Assembly: GCA_029261795.1 (NCBI GenBank)
Contig: JAJDAP010000042.1
Location: 1 to 43,601 of the forward strand
Source: Deltaproteobacteria bacterium
Lineage (GTDB): Bacteria; Myxococcota_A; UBA9160; UBA6930
Direction: 5' to 3'
Length of the DNA stretch: 43,601 bases
Shown here: positions 15,851 through 23,847 of the stretch, in pieces
How the letters are laid out: the number at the start of each line of letters is the position of its first letter
Numbering within the stretch: position 1 is the first letter of the stretch
Program-made: the position numbers and the translations under genes
The notes under the pieces: generated by a model
Database searches by the model: none
Seen by the model: only the letters and a program-made list of their open reading frames with translations
What the model was told of the DNA's origin: nothing

Positions 15851-17091
15851 CCTTGGTGACTCCTTTCGAGGATCGAACGCGCGATGGTTTGAAGCTGCAT
15901 CTCGCTGGTGCCGCCCCCGATCTCGAACATCTTCGCGTCGCGCATGAGCTTCTCGAGCGGCAGCTCGGCCAGGTAGCCGGCGCCGCCGTGGATCTGGATG
16001 GCGTCGAGCGAGACGCGCACGGCCTGCTCGGAGCAATAGAGCTTGGCCAGCGCGGCGAGTCGGGCATCGAGCCTTCCCTCGCGCTGCGCCCAGGCAAGCT
16101 TGGCCACCAGGTTGCGCGCGTTCTCGAGGGCCAGCTCCATGCGGGCCAGCTTGAAGGAGACTCCCTGGAACTCGGCGATCGGGCGGCCGAACTGCTCGCG
16201 CTCCGCGGCGTAGCGGGTCGACTCTTCGACGCAGCGTTCGATGATGCCGAGGCACATGGCCGGCATCGCCGCGCGCTCCTGGTTCAGGGTGTCGAGTGCG
16301 GCCGCACCCCGCGCATTCCTGGACGCCGCAAGCGACCCGATCAGGTTGCCCGCGGGCACCCGGCAATCTCGCAGGAAGATCTCGCCCGTGGGTGAGTCGT
16401 GCATGCCCATCTTGCGCATCGGAGGGCCGGTATCGAGGCCCGGCGTCCCCCGCTCGACGACGATGGCGCGTACCGGCCGATCGTCGGGCGAGGCGTCGGG
16501 GCTCCCGGCGACGCGTGCATAGATCGCGAACACGTCCGCGTAGGGCGCGTTGCTGATGAAGGTCTTCTGGCCGTTCAGCACCAGCGTGTCGCGTTCGAGC
16601 ACGGCCGTCGTGCGCATGCTCCCGAACGCATCGCTGCCGGCACCGGGCTCGGTCAGTGCCCAGGCTCCGATCTTCTCGAAGCGAAGGACGGGAAGGGCGC
16701 AACGCTCGACGGTCTCCGCGCTCCCCTGGCCCAGGATCGCCATGCCGCAGCCCAGCGTGGCGATGAACACCATCCCGAAGCCCGGGGAGACGCGTGAGAT
16801 CTCTTTCAGGAGGAGACTGGTGAGCATCGGATCGTCGGCCAGGCTGGCACCCGCGGAGTTCCCACGGCCGCTCTCCGCTCCGCTCCCGGCGCTCCGGAGC
16901 ACACCCAGCCGCCGCTCCGCCATCTGTCCCAGCAGCTCGGCCAGGCCCAGGTCGAGCCCCAGCTTGCGCAGCAGTTCGTACGGGAGCAGCTCACCGGACT
17001 CCAGTGCGGGCACGTTCGGGGCCAGCTCCTTCTTGCACCAGGCACGCACGGCGGATTCGAAGGCGCGTTGTGTGTCGTCGAGTTGGAACAT
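15847..17091 (-). CDS. Acyl-CoA dehydrogenase (Glu on helix G type)
   Basis: 414-aa FAD-dependent acyl-CoA dehydrogenase. Motifs are GAWALTEPGAGSDA, FISNAPYAD and REQFGRPIAEFQ, with a C-terminal KMFEIGGGTSEMQ. The C-terminal position that carries the catalytic Glu in medium-chain enzymes is Gly here. A Glu in LNQERAAM could instead serve as base, as in isovaleryl-CoA dehydrogenase. It has an insertion rich in Gly/Ser near residues 70-85. The ATG at 17091 is preferred over 17112 because AGGAG lies 8 bases before it. The frame upstream contains a hydrolase remnant. It is coupled to the epimerase downstream. Confidence 0.88.
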   Translation of the reverse strand: MFQLDDTQRAFESAVRAWCKKELAPNVPALESGELLPYELLRKLGLDLGLAELLGQMAERRLGVLRSAGSGAESGRGNSAGASLADDPMLTSLLLKEISRVSPGFGMVFIATLGCGMAILGQGSAETVERCALPVLRFEKIGAWALTEPGAGSDAFGSMRTTAVLERDTLVLNGQKTFISNAPYADVFAIYARVAGSPDASPDDRPVRAIVVERGTPGLDTGPPMRKMGMHDSPTGEIFLRDCRVPAGNLIGSLAASRNARGAAALDTLNQERAAMPAMCLGIIERCVEESTRYAAEREQFGRPIAEFQGVSFKLARMELALENARNLVAKLAWAQREGRLDARLAALAKLYCSEQAVRVSLDAIQIHGGAGYLAELPLEKLMRDAKMFEIGGGTSEMQLQTIARSILERSHQG

Positions 17092-17112
17092 CCAGGTCTC
17101 CTGACCGCTCAT

Positions 17113-17250
17113 CGCCCGGCTTCGGCCGCGAGGAACCGCGCGAACGAAGGCTTCCGAGTCATCGAGCTGCGGCCCATGGCCGGCGCCCGAGATCTCGACG
17201 AGGGGCCGACTCGATGCAACGCGCGCGGCGAGCCACGCGTTCCATTCTTC
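17113..17250 (-). pseudogene. Remnant of an alpha/beta hydrolase C-terminus
   Basis: The 164-base gap between the two acyl-CoA dehydrogenase genes is open on the minus strand for about 46 codons after a TGA at 17251-17253. It translates to a hydrolase-like tail: WLAARV, then PLVEISGAGHGPQLD, then SEAFVRAV. GAGHGPQLD-x-x-EAF is the usual end of alpha/beta hydrolases, with the catalytic His. No start codon and no hydrolase N-terminus are present, so this looks like what is left after deletion of a gene. It runs in frame into the next acyl-CoA dehydrogenase. Short length keeps confidence moderate. Confidence 0.45.
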
Positions 17251-17255
17251 TCACC

Positions 17256-18404
17256 CTACAACCCGAGTTCCCGGGCGATCATGTCGCGCTGCAGTTCGCT
17301 CGAGCCCTCGCCCAGCTCGAAGACCTTGCAATCGCGGTAGAAGCGCTGGATCGGGGACTCGGACATGAAGCCGGACGCGCCGTTGTAGTGGAGCGCTCTC
17401 TCGACGATCCGCGTGCAGGCCTCCGTGGCGTAGAGCTTGGCCATGTTGGCCTCGCGGCCGTGCTCGAGCCCCTGGTCCGCGGCGATGGCGGCCCGGTGGC
17501 AGAGCAGGCGCGAGGCCTCGATCTGCACCGCCATGTCCGCGATACCGAAGCGCACGGCCTGGAACGATCCGATCGGTTGCCCGAACTGGACCCGCTCTCT
17601 GGCGTGGACCAGGGTGGCGTCGAAGGCAGCGCGTGCAACACCGGTGGCGAATGCCGCGGAGGCGATACGGCCGAGTGTCAACGTGCGCAGGCCGTCGAGG
17701 AAGCCGCGGTGCTCTCTTCCGAGCAGGTTCTCGCGCGGCACCCGGCAGCCCTCGAAGACGAGCTCGGCCATCTCAGACGCACGCACGCCTAGCTTCGACA
17801 TGGATCTCGCCACGCGAAAGCCGGGGCGGTCGCGCTCCACGAGGAATAGCGAGAGCCCCTTCAGCCGCTGCTCGGGCGCAGTCGAGGCCACCACGACGAG
17901 AAAGTCCGCGATCGGACCGTTGGTGATGAAGAGCTTCGAGCCGTCGAGAACGTAGTCGTCGCCATCGGCTACCGCGCGGGTCGCGACGGAACCCGCGTCG
18001 GACCCGGCGCCGGCTTCGGCAAAGGCCCACGCCCCGATCTTCTCGCCGCGCAACGCCGGCCCCAGCCAGGTCTTCTTGAGCGTGTCGTTGCCGAATGCCT
18101 CGAGCGCGGCGCACGCCAGGGCCATGTGCACGTAGACCCCGAGCGCGATCCCGGCGGAGCCGAAGGCCAGTTCCTCACACAGTATTGTGTAGTCCAGATT
18201 GCTCCCGCCCGAACCGCCGGCTTCCTCGGGGAAGCGCAGCCCGAGGTAGCCGAGCTTGCCGAGGATCGGGAACAGCTCGATCGGGAACCGCTCCTCCGCA
18301 TCGCAGGCGGCCGCGATCGGAGTGATCTCCTTCGAAACGAACTCGCGCAGACTCCGCTGCAGCTCGCGCTGCTCGTCGGAGAGGTAGAAATCGGGCTCGG
18401 CCAT
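17256..18404 (-). CDS. Acyl-CoA dehydrogenase (C-terminal Glu type)
   Basis: 382-aa FAD-dependent acyl-CoA dehydrogenase with GAWAFAEAGAGSDAG, LFITNGPIADF and RVQFGQPIGSFQ. The C-terminus reads KVFELGEGSSELQRDMIA, which keeps a Glu at the classical catalytic position, and helix G has Gly instead. The neighbouring paralogue shows the reverse. The two may form a heteromeric enzyme or act on different acyl chains, for example branched and straight. The ATG lies one base after the TGA of the crotonase gene. It is part of the operon starting at the amidohydrolase-like gene. Confidence 0.9.
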   Translation of the reverse strand: MAEPDFYLSDEQRELQRSLREFVSKEITPIAAACDAEERFPIELFPILGKLGYLGLRFPEEAGGSGGSNLDYTILCEELAFGSAGIALGVYVHMALACAALEAFGNDTLKKTWLGPALRGEKIGAWAFAEAGAGSDAGSVATRAVADGDDYVLDGSKLFITNGPIADFLVVVASTAPEQRLKGLSLFLVERDRPGFRVARSMSKLGVRASEMAELVFEGCRVPRENLLGREHRGFLDGLRTLTLGRIASAAFATGVARAAFDATLVHARERVQFGQPIGSFQAVRFGIADMAVQIEASRLLCHRAAIAADQGLEHGREANMAKLYATEACTRIVERALHYNGASGFMSESPIQRFYRDCKVFELGEGSSELQRDMIARELGL

Positions 18405-18405
18405 C

Positions 18406-19185
18406 TCAGCGCCCCTCGAAGCGCGGGGCGCGTTTCTCGTCGAAGAAAGCCCGGACTCCCTCGTGGTGATCCTCGGTCTGGATGCAGTTCACCTGGGCGA
18501 AGACCTCATAGTCGAACTCTGCATCCCGATCGAGGTCGAGCGAGCGCCGAATCGCTCGCTTGGTGAAGGCGAGCGCGATCGGCGGACCGTTTCGCAGCTG
18601 CAGGGCCAGCTTGCTCACCTCGTCGTCGAGCTGCTCGGCCGGGACGACGCGGTGGACGAGCCCGAGGTCGAGCGCCTCGTCTGCGCGCACGAGCTTTCCT
18701 GTCATCATCATCTCCGTCGCGGCGCCGAGGGGGATGAGACGGGGCAGGTAGTAGCCCGCCGACATGTCGCAACCGGCCAACCCGATCCGGACGAAGGGCG
18801 CCCCGAGTCGAATGCCCTCGACGGCGACGCGGAAGTCGCAGGCGATCGCGAGCCCGAAACCACCCCCCACGGTGTCACCCTGGAGCCGCGCGATCACGGG
18901 GATGTCCAGCTCGGCGATGCGGCGCACCGGGTCGAGGTAGCGGTCGACGATGGGCTCCCACTCGGCGGGCTTGCGCTCGATCATCTCCGCACGGTCGGCG
19001 CCGGCACAGAACGCGCGGCCCTCGGCGGCGAGGATGAGAACGCGGTCGTCGCTCCGCCCGACCGCGTCGAGCGCCTCGATCAATGCGTCGAGCATCCCGA
19101 AGCTGAGCGCATTCATCCGCTCGGGCTGGGCCAGTGTGATCGTCGCGATGCCGTCCTTGCTCTCGTGTCGCAGCGGTTCGCTCAT
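18406..19185 (-). CDS. Crotonase-superfamily (enoyl-CoA hydratase/isomerase-like) protein
   Basis: 259 aa. Oxyanion-hole motifs are AFCAGAD (about 58-64) and LQGDTVGGGFGLA (about 100-112). Both classical hydratase Glu residues are missing: GGGFGLA replaces GGGCELA, and APFVRIG replaces the PE segment. Instead an Asp occurs in LAGCDMSAGYYLPRL, as in a broad group of EchA proteins and near the position of Asp145 of 4-chlorobenzoyl-CoA dehalogenase. It probably acts on an acyl-CoA in this operon, but simple hydration should not be assumed. The ATG overlaps the thioesterase stop (ATGA). Confidence 0.86.
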   Translation of the reverse strand: MSEPLRHESKDGIATITLAQPERMNALSFGMLDALIEALDAVGRSDDRVLILAAEGRAFCAGADRAEMIERKPAEWEPIVDRYLDPVRRIAELDIPVIARLQGDTVGGGFGLAIACDFRVAVEGIRLGAPFVRIGLAGCDMSAGYYLPRLIPLGAATEMMMTGKLVRADEALDLGLVHRVVPAEQLDDEVSKLALQLRNGPPIALAFTKRAIRRSLDLDRDAEFDYEVFAQVNCIQTEDHHEGVRAFFDEKRAPRFEGR

Positions 19186-19625
19186 GTCCTGTTCTCCCTG
19201 TTTGCCGGATGGGGACGGAATGCGTAGTTGACGTTCATTTCGGCGACCATCTCGCCGTCGTCTCCCGCGAGCCGCGCATGCACGGTGAGTTCCGAGCGCC
19301 CCTCCCGCGCCAGCTCGTCGAGCACGCGCCGGATCTCGCCGGGCTCGACCCGCGCCGTGCCGTGCACGACGCCACGTGCAGGCCGCCGGTAGTGGATCTC
19401 CGCGCTACGCGCGAAGGGAAAGGCCTGCTCGAGGGTCTCGAGACCGGCGGCGACTCCGGCCAGAGTCTCTCCGAAGGTGTAGAGGAGCCCCGCGTGCGCG
19501 GTCCCCGCCATGTTCCGGTTCGCGTCCTTGTCGGGGAGAGTCATCTGGACCTCGCCGCCGACGACGCGGTCGATGGTAAGACCCAGCTCGCGGGTGTAGG
19601 GGATCCGCGCGAGCGTGGCACTCAT
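19182..19625 (-). CDS. Hotdog-fold thioesterase (PaaI/DUF4442-like)
   Basis: 147 aa, single hotdog domain. MAGTAHAGLLYTFGETLAG is the central helix region, with the usual N-x-x-G-x-x-H-x-G pattern. AEIHYRRPARGVVHGTARV forms the long strands. It likely hydrolyses a CoA ester made or released in this pathway and could recycle CoA. The ATG at 19625 starts at the family-typical position; a GTG at 19640 in the same frame is a possible alternative. Its stop overlaps the crotonase start. Confidence 0.8.
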   Translation of the reverse strand: MSATLARIPYTRELGLTIDRVVGGEVQMTLPDKDANRNMAGTAHAGLLYTFGETLAGVAAGLETLEQAFPFARSAEIHYRRPARGVVHGTARVEPGEIRRVLDELAREGRSELTVHARLAGDDGEMVAEMNVNYAFRPHPANRENRT

Positions 19626-19643
19626 CTCGCTGGCTTCCACCGC

Positions 19644-20498
19644 CTAGCCCTCGAGGCCGAAAGCTCGGATCGTATTGTCGCGCACGATCTTTCGATAGAC
19701 GGGATCGGAGACGCCGAGCTCGCGTAGCTCCTTCAGCGTGCGGTCGAAGGTGAGCAGTGGGTAGTCGGTCGCCCAGAGCACCTTGTCCTGGCCGTAGCTG
19801 CTCGCGAACTTGACGAACTCTTCGGGCCAGTGCTTCGGCGCACGCGCACTCGTTTCGACGTAGACGTTCGGGTGCTTCCAGGCGAGGATCATCATCTCTT
19901 CGTGCCAGGGCTGGCCGATGTGGCAGCCGATGATGACGAGCTCGGGGAAGGCGAGTGCCACCTCATCGAGATGGATGGGTCGCCCCGCCTCCGAGGGAAG
20001 CAGCGGACCCGTGTGACCCACCTGGATGGCGACGGGAAGGCCGAGTTCCACGCACTTCGCGTAGACCGGCCAGTACATCTTTTCGTTGGGCGGAGCGCCC
20101 ACGGTGCCGTCGCCGTAGGCGTACGGCTCGAGGCGAACTCCGCGCAGGCCGAGCTCCTTCGAGAGCCGCTCGATTTCCCGGACGACGTCCATCGGCTTGC
20201 CGCGCGGATCCACGGTGCCCACACCGGTGAACCGGTCCGGGTGTTTCGCGCAGATCTCGGCGACCTCCTCGTTCCGGATGATGTGGTAGTCGCCGTAGCC
20301 GAAGGCGGAGAGCATCAGACGGTCAACGCCAGCGGCGTCCATGTTGTCGATGATCTCCTCCGTGGTCATGCCGCGCTCGAAGAGCGGGAGCGAGCCGTAG
20401 CGCTTGAAGATGCTGATGAACTCGGCCGGCCAGCGGTCGATGGTGCCGGGCATCACCAGGGTGGCCCAGGCGTCGATGGCTCCTACTTGTTCGGGCAT
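19644..20498 (-). CDS. Amidohydrolase_2-family TIM-barrel protein, atypical metal site
   Basis: 284 aa of the ACMSD-like Amidohydrolase_2 family. GVRLEPY, AIQVGHTGPLLP, IIGCHIGQPWHEEMMILAWKHPNVYVETSARAPKHWP and WATDYPLL are typical. The N-terminal HxH metal motif is absent: the first strand reads AIDAWATLV. The late His and Asp ligands are kept. Such variants occur beside lipid and steroid catabolic genes and may be decarboxylases or hydrolases with one metal. The ATG was chosen at the usual start of the first strand. It is the first gene of the acyl-CoA operon, with a candidate promoter about 100 bases upstream. Confidence 0.84.
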   Translation of the reverse strand: MPEQVGAIDAWATLVMPGTIDRWPAEFISIFKRYGSLPLFERGMTTEEIIDNMDAAGVDRLMLSAFGYGDYHIIRNEEVAEICAKHPDRFTGVGTVDPRGKPMDVVREIERLSKELGLRGVRLEPYAYGDGTVGAPPNEKMYWPVYAKCVELGLPVAIQVGHTGPLLPSEAGRPIHLDEVALAFPELVIIGCHIGQPWHEEMMILAWKHPNVYVETSARAPKHWPEEFVKFASSYGQDKVLWATDYPLLTFDRTLKELRELGVSDPVYRKIVRDNTIRAFGLEG

Positions 20499-20596
20499 TC
20501 GGGGGTCCGCCTCATGAACTCCGTGGCCTTCGCGAGCGGCGCCCGGAGGTTTGGGTTGATCGAGGGCGGACGGCGAGGCGCCCGCTCTCGTCGGCG

Positions 20597-20625
20597 ACTC
20601 TAACAACTGGACATATAGCCATCAA
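20597..20625 (-). promoter_or_regulatory. Candidate sigma-70 promoter for the acyl-CoA operon
   Basis: On the minus strand TTGATG (20625-20620) is followed after 17 bases by TAGAGT (20602-20597). Each matches the -35 or -10 consensus at four of six positions. The site lies in an AT-richer pocket about 100 bases before the amidohydrolase-like start, in a 151-base gap that has no gene. Confidence 0.35.
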
Positions 20626-20649
20626 GTGTAAAGATGCGTTTTCTGTGAT

Positions 20650-21048
20650 TCAGGAAGGTCCTCGCTGATGCTGGGGCAGACCATCGTTGATCTCGGTCCA
20701 GGGAGCCTTCTCGGACACCCAGATGTGGGCCGTGGGCCGTAGCCCGGGGTCGCCATCGAGCGTCCCCGCGCGAACCGTGATCAGCCCCGGGGGTTGCGGG
20801 AAGTGCTTGAAGAGGGGCGAGCCGCACTTCGTACAGAAGTGGCGCCGATTTCCCGGTGACGATTCGTGATGGCCCACGACCTCTTCGCCCGAAATGACGC
20901 GGAAATCCTCCCGCCTGACGAAGATGCTCGTATTCAGCGACGACCCCGTCGCGCGCCGGCACTCCTCGCAGTGGCAGTACATCATCAATACCGCCTCGCC
21001 ATCGATCTGGTAGCGGACCGCGCCGCACAGGCAGTGCCCCGAAATCAT
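20650..21048 (-). CDS. GFA / Mss4-like zinc protein
   Basis: 132 aa of the glutathione-dependent formaldehyde-activating (GFA) family. Cys6 and Cys8 (GHCLCG), Cys25, Cys27 and Cys30 (CHCEEC), and Cys72 and Cys75 (CTKCGSPLF) give the two zinc sites typical of the fold. GFA enzymes join formaldehyde and glutathione, but most family members have no proven reaction. The ATG was chosen for its GGAGGG ribosome site 6 bases upstream. It is likely transcribed alone or with the yqgE gene upstream, 72 bases away. Confidence 0.87.
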   Translation of the reverse strand: MISGHCLCGAVRYQIDGEAVLMMYCHCEECRRATGSSLNTSIFVRREDFRVISGEEVVGHHESSPGNRRHFCTKCGSPLFKHFPQPPGLITVRAGTLDGDPGLRPTAHIWVSEKAPWTEINDGLPQHQRGPS

Positions 21049-21120
21049 CGCCGTCCCTCCTTGTCCGCCTCGCTCATCGCCCTGGCAGATTCCGGGCAAC
21101 GGAGTCGGCCACAGGATTTG

Positions 21121-21675
21121 CTAGTTGACACCCTGCGTGGGCACCAGCGTTGCCGGTTCGATCCCCAGCGTGCGAATGGCTTCGGCCCAGAGTTCGTCGA
21201 CGCCGGTATCGAACACCAACGGATCTTCGGCGGGGACCACCAACCAGGAGCCCTCGGCGATCTCCCGCTCGAGTTGGCCGGGCCCCCAGCCCGCATAACC
21301 GAGGTAGATCCGGCTCTGCCCGCCGGGCTCCTCGGCGACCCGTCGCAACGTGTCTTCGGAACGGCTCCAGTTGAGGCCGGGGACCAGCGGGACCGCGTCC
21401 GTTCCGTCGGCAGCGTCATCCCCGAGCAACACCCAGCCGGTCTCCTCGCCGACCGGTCCGCCCCACCCGACGACCGCGCTCTGTGAACCTCGCCAGGCGA
21501 GATCGAGGTTCTCGCAGAGACTGGAGACCGAATAATCGGTCGATCGATTCACGATCAACCCGAGGGCGCCTTCGCTCTCGTCGTGTTCGAGCATGAGTAC
21601 GACCGCGCGACGGAAATTCGGATCGATGAGCGTATCCATCGCCACCAGGAAACTCGGAGCCAGTTCGTTGTCCAC
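21121..21675 (-). CDS. yqgE: YqgE/AlgH family protein
   Basis: 184 aa, about the normal length for the family. The N-terminus reads LAPSFLVAMDTLIDPNFRRAVVLMLEHDESEGALGLIVNR, the hallmark of YqgE/AlgH. GGPVGEETGWVLL and YAGWGPGQLEREIAEGSW follow. The biochemical role is not known; in some bacteria it lies beside yqgF or affects alginate regulation. The GTG start is at the typical position. It is divergent from the CPBP protease gene, with 59 bases between. Confidence 0.92.
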   Translation of the reverse strand: MDNELAPSFLVAMDTLIDPNFRRAVVLMLEHDESEGALGLIVNRSTDYSVSSLCENLDLAWRGSQSAVVGWGGPVGEETGWVLLGDDAADGTDAVPLVPGLNWSRSEDTLRRVAEEPGGQSRIYLGYAGWGPGQLEREIAEGSWLVVPAEDPLVFDTGVDELWAEAIRTLGIEPATLVPTQGVN

Positions 21676-21734
21676 GAGAGCAGGGTAGCACCGCGAGACG
21701 GGCGACGAGGCCAGCCGACTTCTACCTTTGGCCG

Positions 21735-22526
21735 ATGAGTCGGCGCCGATCTCGTCTTGCGTTCGGCTGTCTGGCGACCGCGGCCGTGAGCTTCGTCATC
21801 GTGCAGCAGGGGATGGGCAAGGAACCGTCGCCCGCCGAGCAGGTGCTCTGGTCGACGCTCTACAGCCAATGGCTCTGGGTCCTGGTCGCGATCGCGGCCG
21901 CCGCCTGGTTGCCGGGCTCGATCCCTGGGCGGCTGGGCTTTTGCCGGGGTGCCATGGGCGCGCCCGCACTCGTTCTCGCCGTGATCGGAACCCTGTGTCT
22001 CTCCAACGCCACCAGTCTGCTGCTCGTGGACCTGGGGGTCCGCGGAACCGGAACCCTCGCCAGAATCGACGGCCTCGTCAGCCAATCCCGCGGCGCGGCA
22101 CCGTGGCTCCCTTTGCTGGCTATCGGGCTGGCGCCGGGGTTCGGTGAGGAAATCCTGTTCCGAGGCTTGATCCAGCGCACGCTCGCCACCCGCATGCACG
22201 TTTGCGCGGCGGTGATCCTGGCCGCGGCCGTCTTTGGCCTGGTGCACCTCGATCCGGTCCATGCTCCAGCCGCCTTCGTACTGGGCCTGTATCTCGGCAC
22301 GGTCGGAGCCGTCGGGGGCAATGTCTGGGCGCCAGTCCTGTGCCATTCGGTCAACAACCTGGTGGCGGTCGCCGGCGGCCTGGGAGCGAGCCTTGTCAGC
22401 GAGATCGGAACGACCGGGAGCGCCGGGATCTGGGCCATCGCGAGTGGCCTCGCTCTAGCGCTCGCCTGGTGGCTGACGCGCCAAGGCGCCCTCCCCCCAA
22501 GGGGACATCCCTCACATTCGGCTTGA
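21735..22526 (+). CDS. CPBP-family intramembrane metalloprotease
   Basis: 263-aa membrane protein with about seven hydrophobic segments. It has the three CPBP (CAAX protease and bacteriocin-processing) motifs: FGEEILFRGLIQ (EExxxR), FGLVHLDP, and HSVNNLVA. These place the Glu and His ligands in the membrane. Relatives process prenylated proteins or small peptides or regulate membrane proteins; the substrate here is unknown. The ATG start is used. Nothing nearby suggests a bacteriocin cluster. Confidence 0.88.
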   Translation: MSRRRSRLAFGCLATAAVSFVIVQQGMGKEPSPAEQVLWSTLYSQWLWVLVAIAAAAWLPGSIPGRLGFCRGAMGAPALVLAVIGTLCLSNATSLLLVDLGVRGTGTLARIDGLVSQSRGAAPWLPLLAIGLAPGFGEEILFRGLIQRTLATRMHVCAAVILAAAVFGLVHLDPVHAPAAFVLGLYLGTVGAVGGNVWAPVLCHSVNNLVAVAGGLGASLVSEIGTTGSAGIWAIASGLALALAWWLTRQGALPPRGHPSHSA

Positions 22527-22537
22527 GCCCCGTGGCT

Positions 22538-22564
22538 GTCGCCGGTTCCCCTTCAGGCGGCGAC
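22538..22564. terminator. Hairpin after the CPBP gene
   Basis: GTCGCCG at 22538-22544 and CGGCGAC at 22558-22564 are perfect 7-bp arms with a 13-base loop, twelve bases after the stop. There is no T-run, so it may be a weak terminator or a plain inverted repeat. Confidence 0.3.
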
Positions 22565-22628
22565 GCGCACAACCGAATCAATCTCCAGGAAAAACGCTTA
22601 GGGGCAAAGCGAGACTCCCGGAGGAACC

Positions 22629-23807
22629 ATGTCAATCACCGCGCCGGTGCTGCTGATCGACGATGGTGAGCTGAACGATATTCGGGACGTGCTCGAGGAG
22701 ATCGGCGCAGAGTTCGCACATCTGCGCGGCGGTGCCGTCCCCTCTGAGCTCGATCCTCCGGACCAACTCTTCATCGCGACGCCTCGGCGCGCGATGCTGG
22801 CCAAGGACTGGCCCTCGGGCACGCTGCCGATCAAGGTCGGCGTCGTCACGGAAGATTCGAACACGCTGAGGAGCATGCTGAAGCGCATCGGCTTCGATCT
22901 CCTGATTCGACGACCCGTTCATCCCTACGCGCTGCGCCTGGTTCTGTTGCGCGCACTCTACTCGGGCAGCGAGCGACGCAAGGATCCGCGCTTCCCGATC
23001 GGCAGCACGGTTTCGGTCCGGTCGGGGTTCCGCCGCAAGAGCGCCACCCTGGCCGATCTGTCGATGCGCGGCGCCCGGCTCCTGATCGACCAGCCCGCAA
23101 CGCTAGGCAGCCGCATGACCTTGCAGCTGGAACGCGGGATCGCTGGCGACAAGGCCTTGAGCATTCGAGGCAAGGTGGTGCGTGTCTCCGATGGGCCCGA
23201 GCAGGACGGCCAGTACGTGGCCGGTCTCCAGTTCGAGGACCCGAAGCGTGACACCCTGCTCCGACTCAGGGCGCTCCTGAAGGGTTCTGCCATGGGCCCG
23301 GCAACGCTAGCCCCGGATGCGACCCAGCCCGAAGCGCCGCAAGCGGTGCCGACGACCCCGATCGCTGCACCCGCTTCTCCGGAGAATCGCCGGAAGTACG
23401 ACCGTGCGGTCTTCCGCCGCGAAGTGGTGCAACTCGACGATGAAGCGAGTTCGGTTCTGCTTGGACGCGACATCTCGCTCGGCGGGATGCGTGTCGAGTC
23501 CGAATCGAATCTCGGCCCCGGCGATCAACTGCGGCTCGCGATCTACGGCGGCCCGCGGGAGGATCCGTTCATCGTCCGCGGCACTGTGGTGCGCCAGGAA
23601 ACGGCAACGACCTACGGCGTCAAGTTCTCCGATTTGAAGCCAGCGGTTGCCGCGCGGCTCGAATCGCTGGTGGCCAAGCTACCCGCAGTGGAGTCCCTGA
23701 AGGGCGCCGAGGCCGATGCGCTCGGGAGCGTGGTCTCTCGTATTCTCGAGCGCGAGGAAGCGGCGGTTCCCGACGACGGTTCAGACCTTTCAGACTCCGA
23801 CGACTAA
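22629..23807 (+). CDS. Receiver-like plus tandem PilZ protein (c-di-GMP effector)
   Basis: 392 aa. Residues 1-110 resemble a response-regulator receiver fold (VLLIDDGE, then GVVTEDSN, then IRRPVHPYAL), though the phosphorylated Asp is not clear. Two PilZ domains follow. The first has ERRKDPR at 115-121 and DLSMRG at 143-148. The second has NRRKYDR at 253-259 and DISLGG at 281-286. Both carry the Arg and D/NxSxxG c-di-GMP-binding motifs. A Pro/Ala linker separates them. The GGAGGAACC ribosome site is strong. It converges with a second receiver-like/PilZ gene, and the shared layout suggests duplication. Confidence 0.86.
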   Translation: MSITAPVLLIDDGELNDIRDVLEEIGAEFAHLRGGAVPSELDPPDQLFIATPRRAMLAKDWPSGTLPIKVGVVTEDSNTLRSMLKRIGFDLLIRRPVHPYALRLVLLRALYSGSERRKDPRFPIGSTVSVRSGFRRKSATLADLSMRGARLLIDQPATLGSRMTLQLERGIAGDKALSIRGKVVRVSDGPEQDGQYVAGLQFEDPKRDTLLRLRALLKGSAMGPATLAPDATQPEAPQAVPTTPIAAPASPENRRKYDRAVFRREVVQLDDEASSVLLGRDISLGGMRVESESNLGPGDQLRLAIYGGPREDPFIVRGTVVRQETATTYGVKFSDLKPAVAARLESLVAKLPAVESLKGAEADALGSVVSRILEREEAAVPDDGSDLSDSDD

Positions 23808-23847
23808 CGTCGAACCGATCCCGCCTACCCTGCGCAACGCGCCGCTG

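Noticed and set aside
22595..22628. GCAAAGC string with a small hairpin before the tandem PilZ gene, similar to part of a c-di-GMP-I (GEMM) riboswitch.
   Set aside because: Only the short 3' motif is seen. The first helix with its GNRA loop and receptor is absent and the leader is too short.
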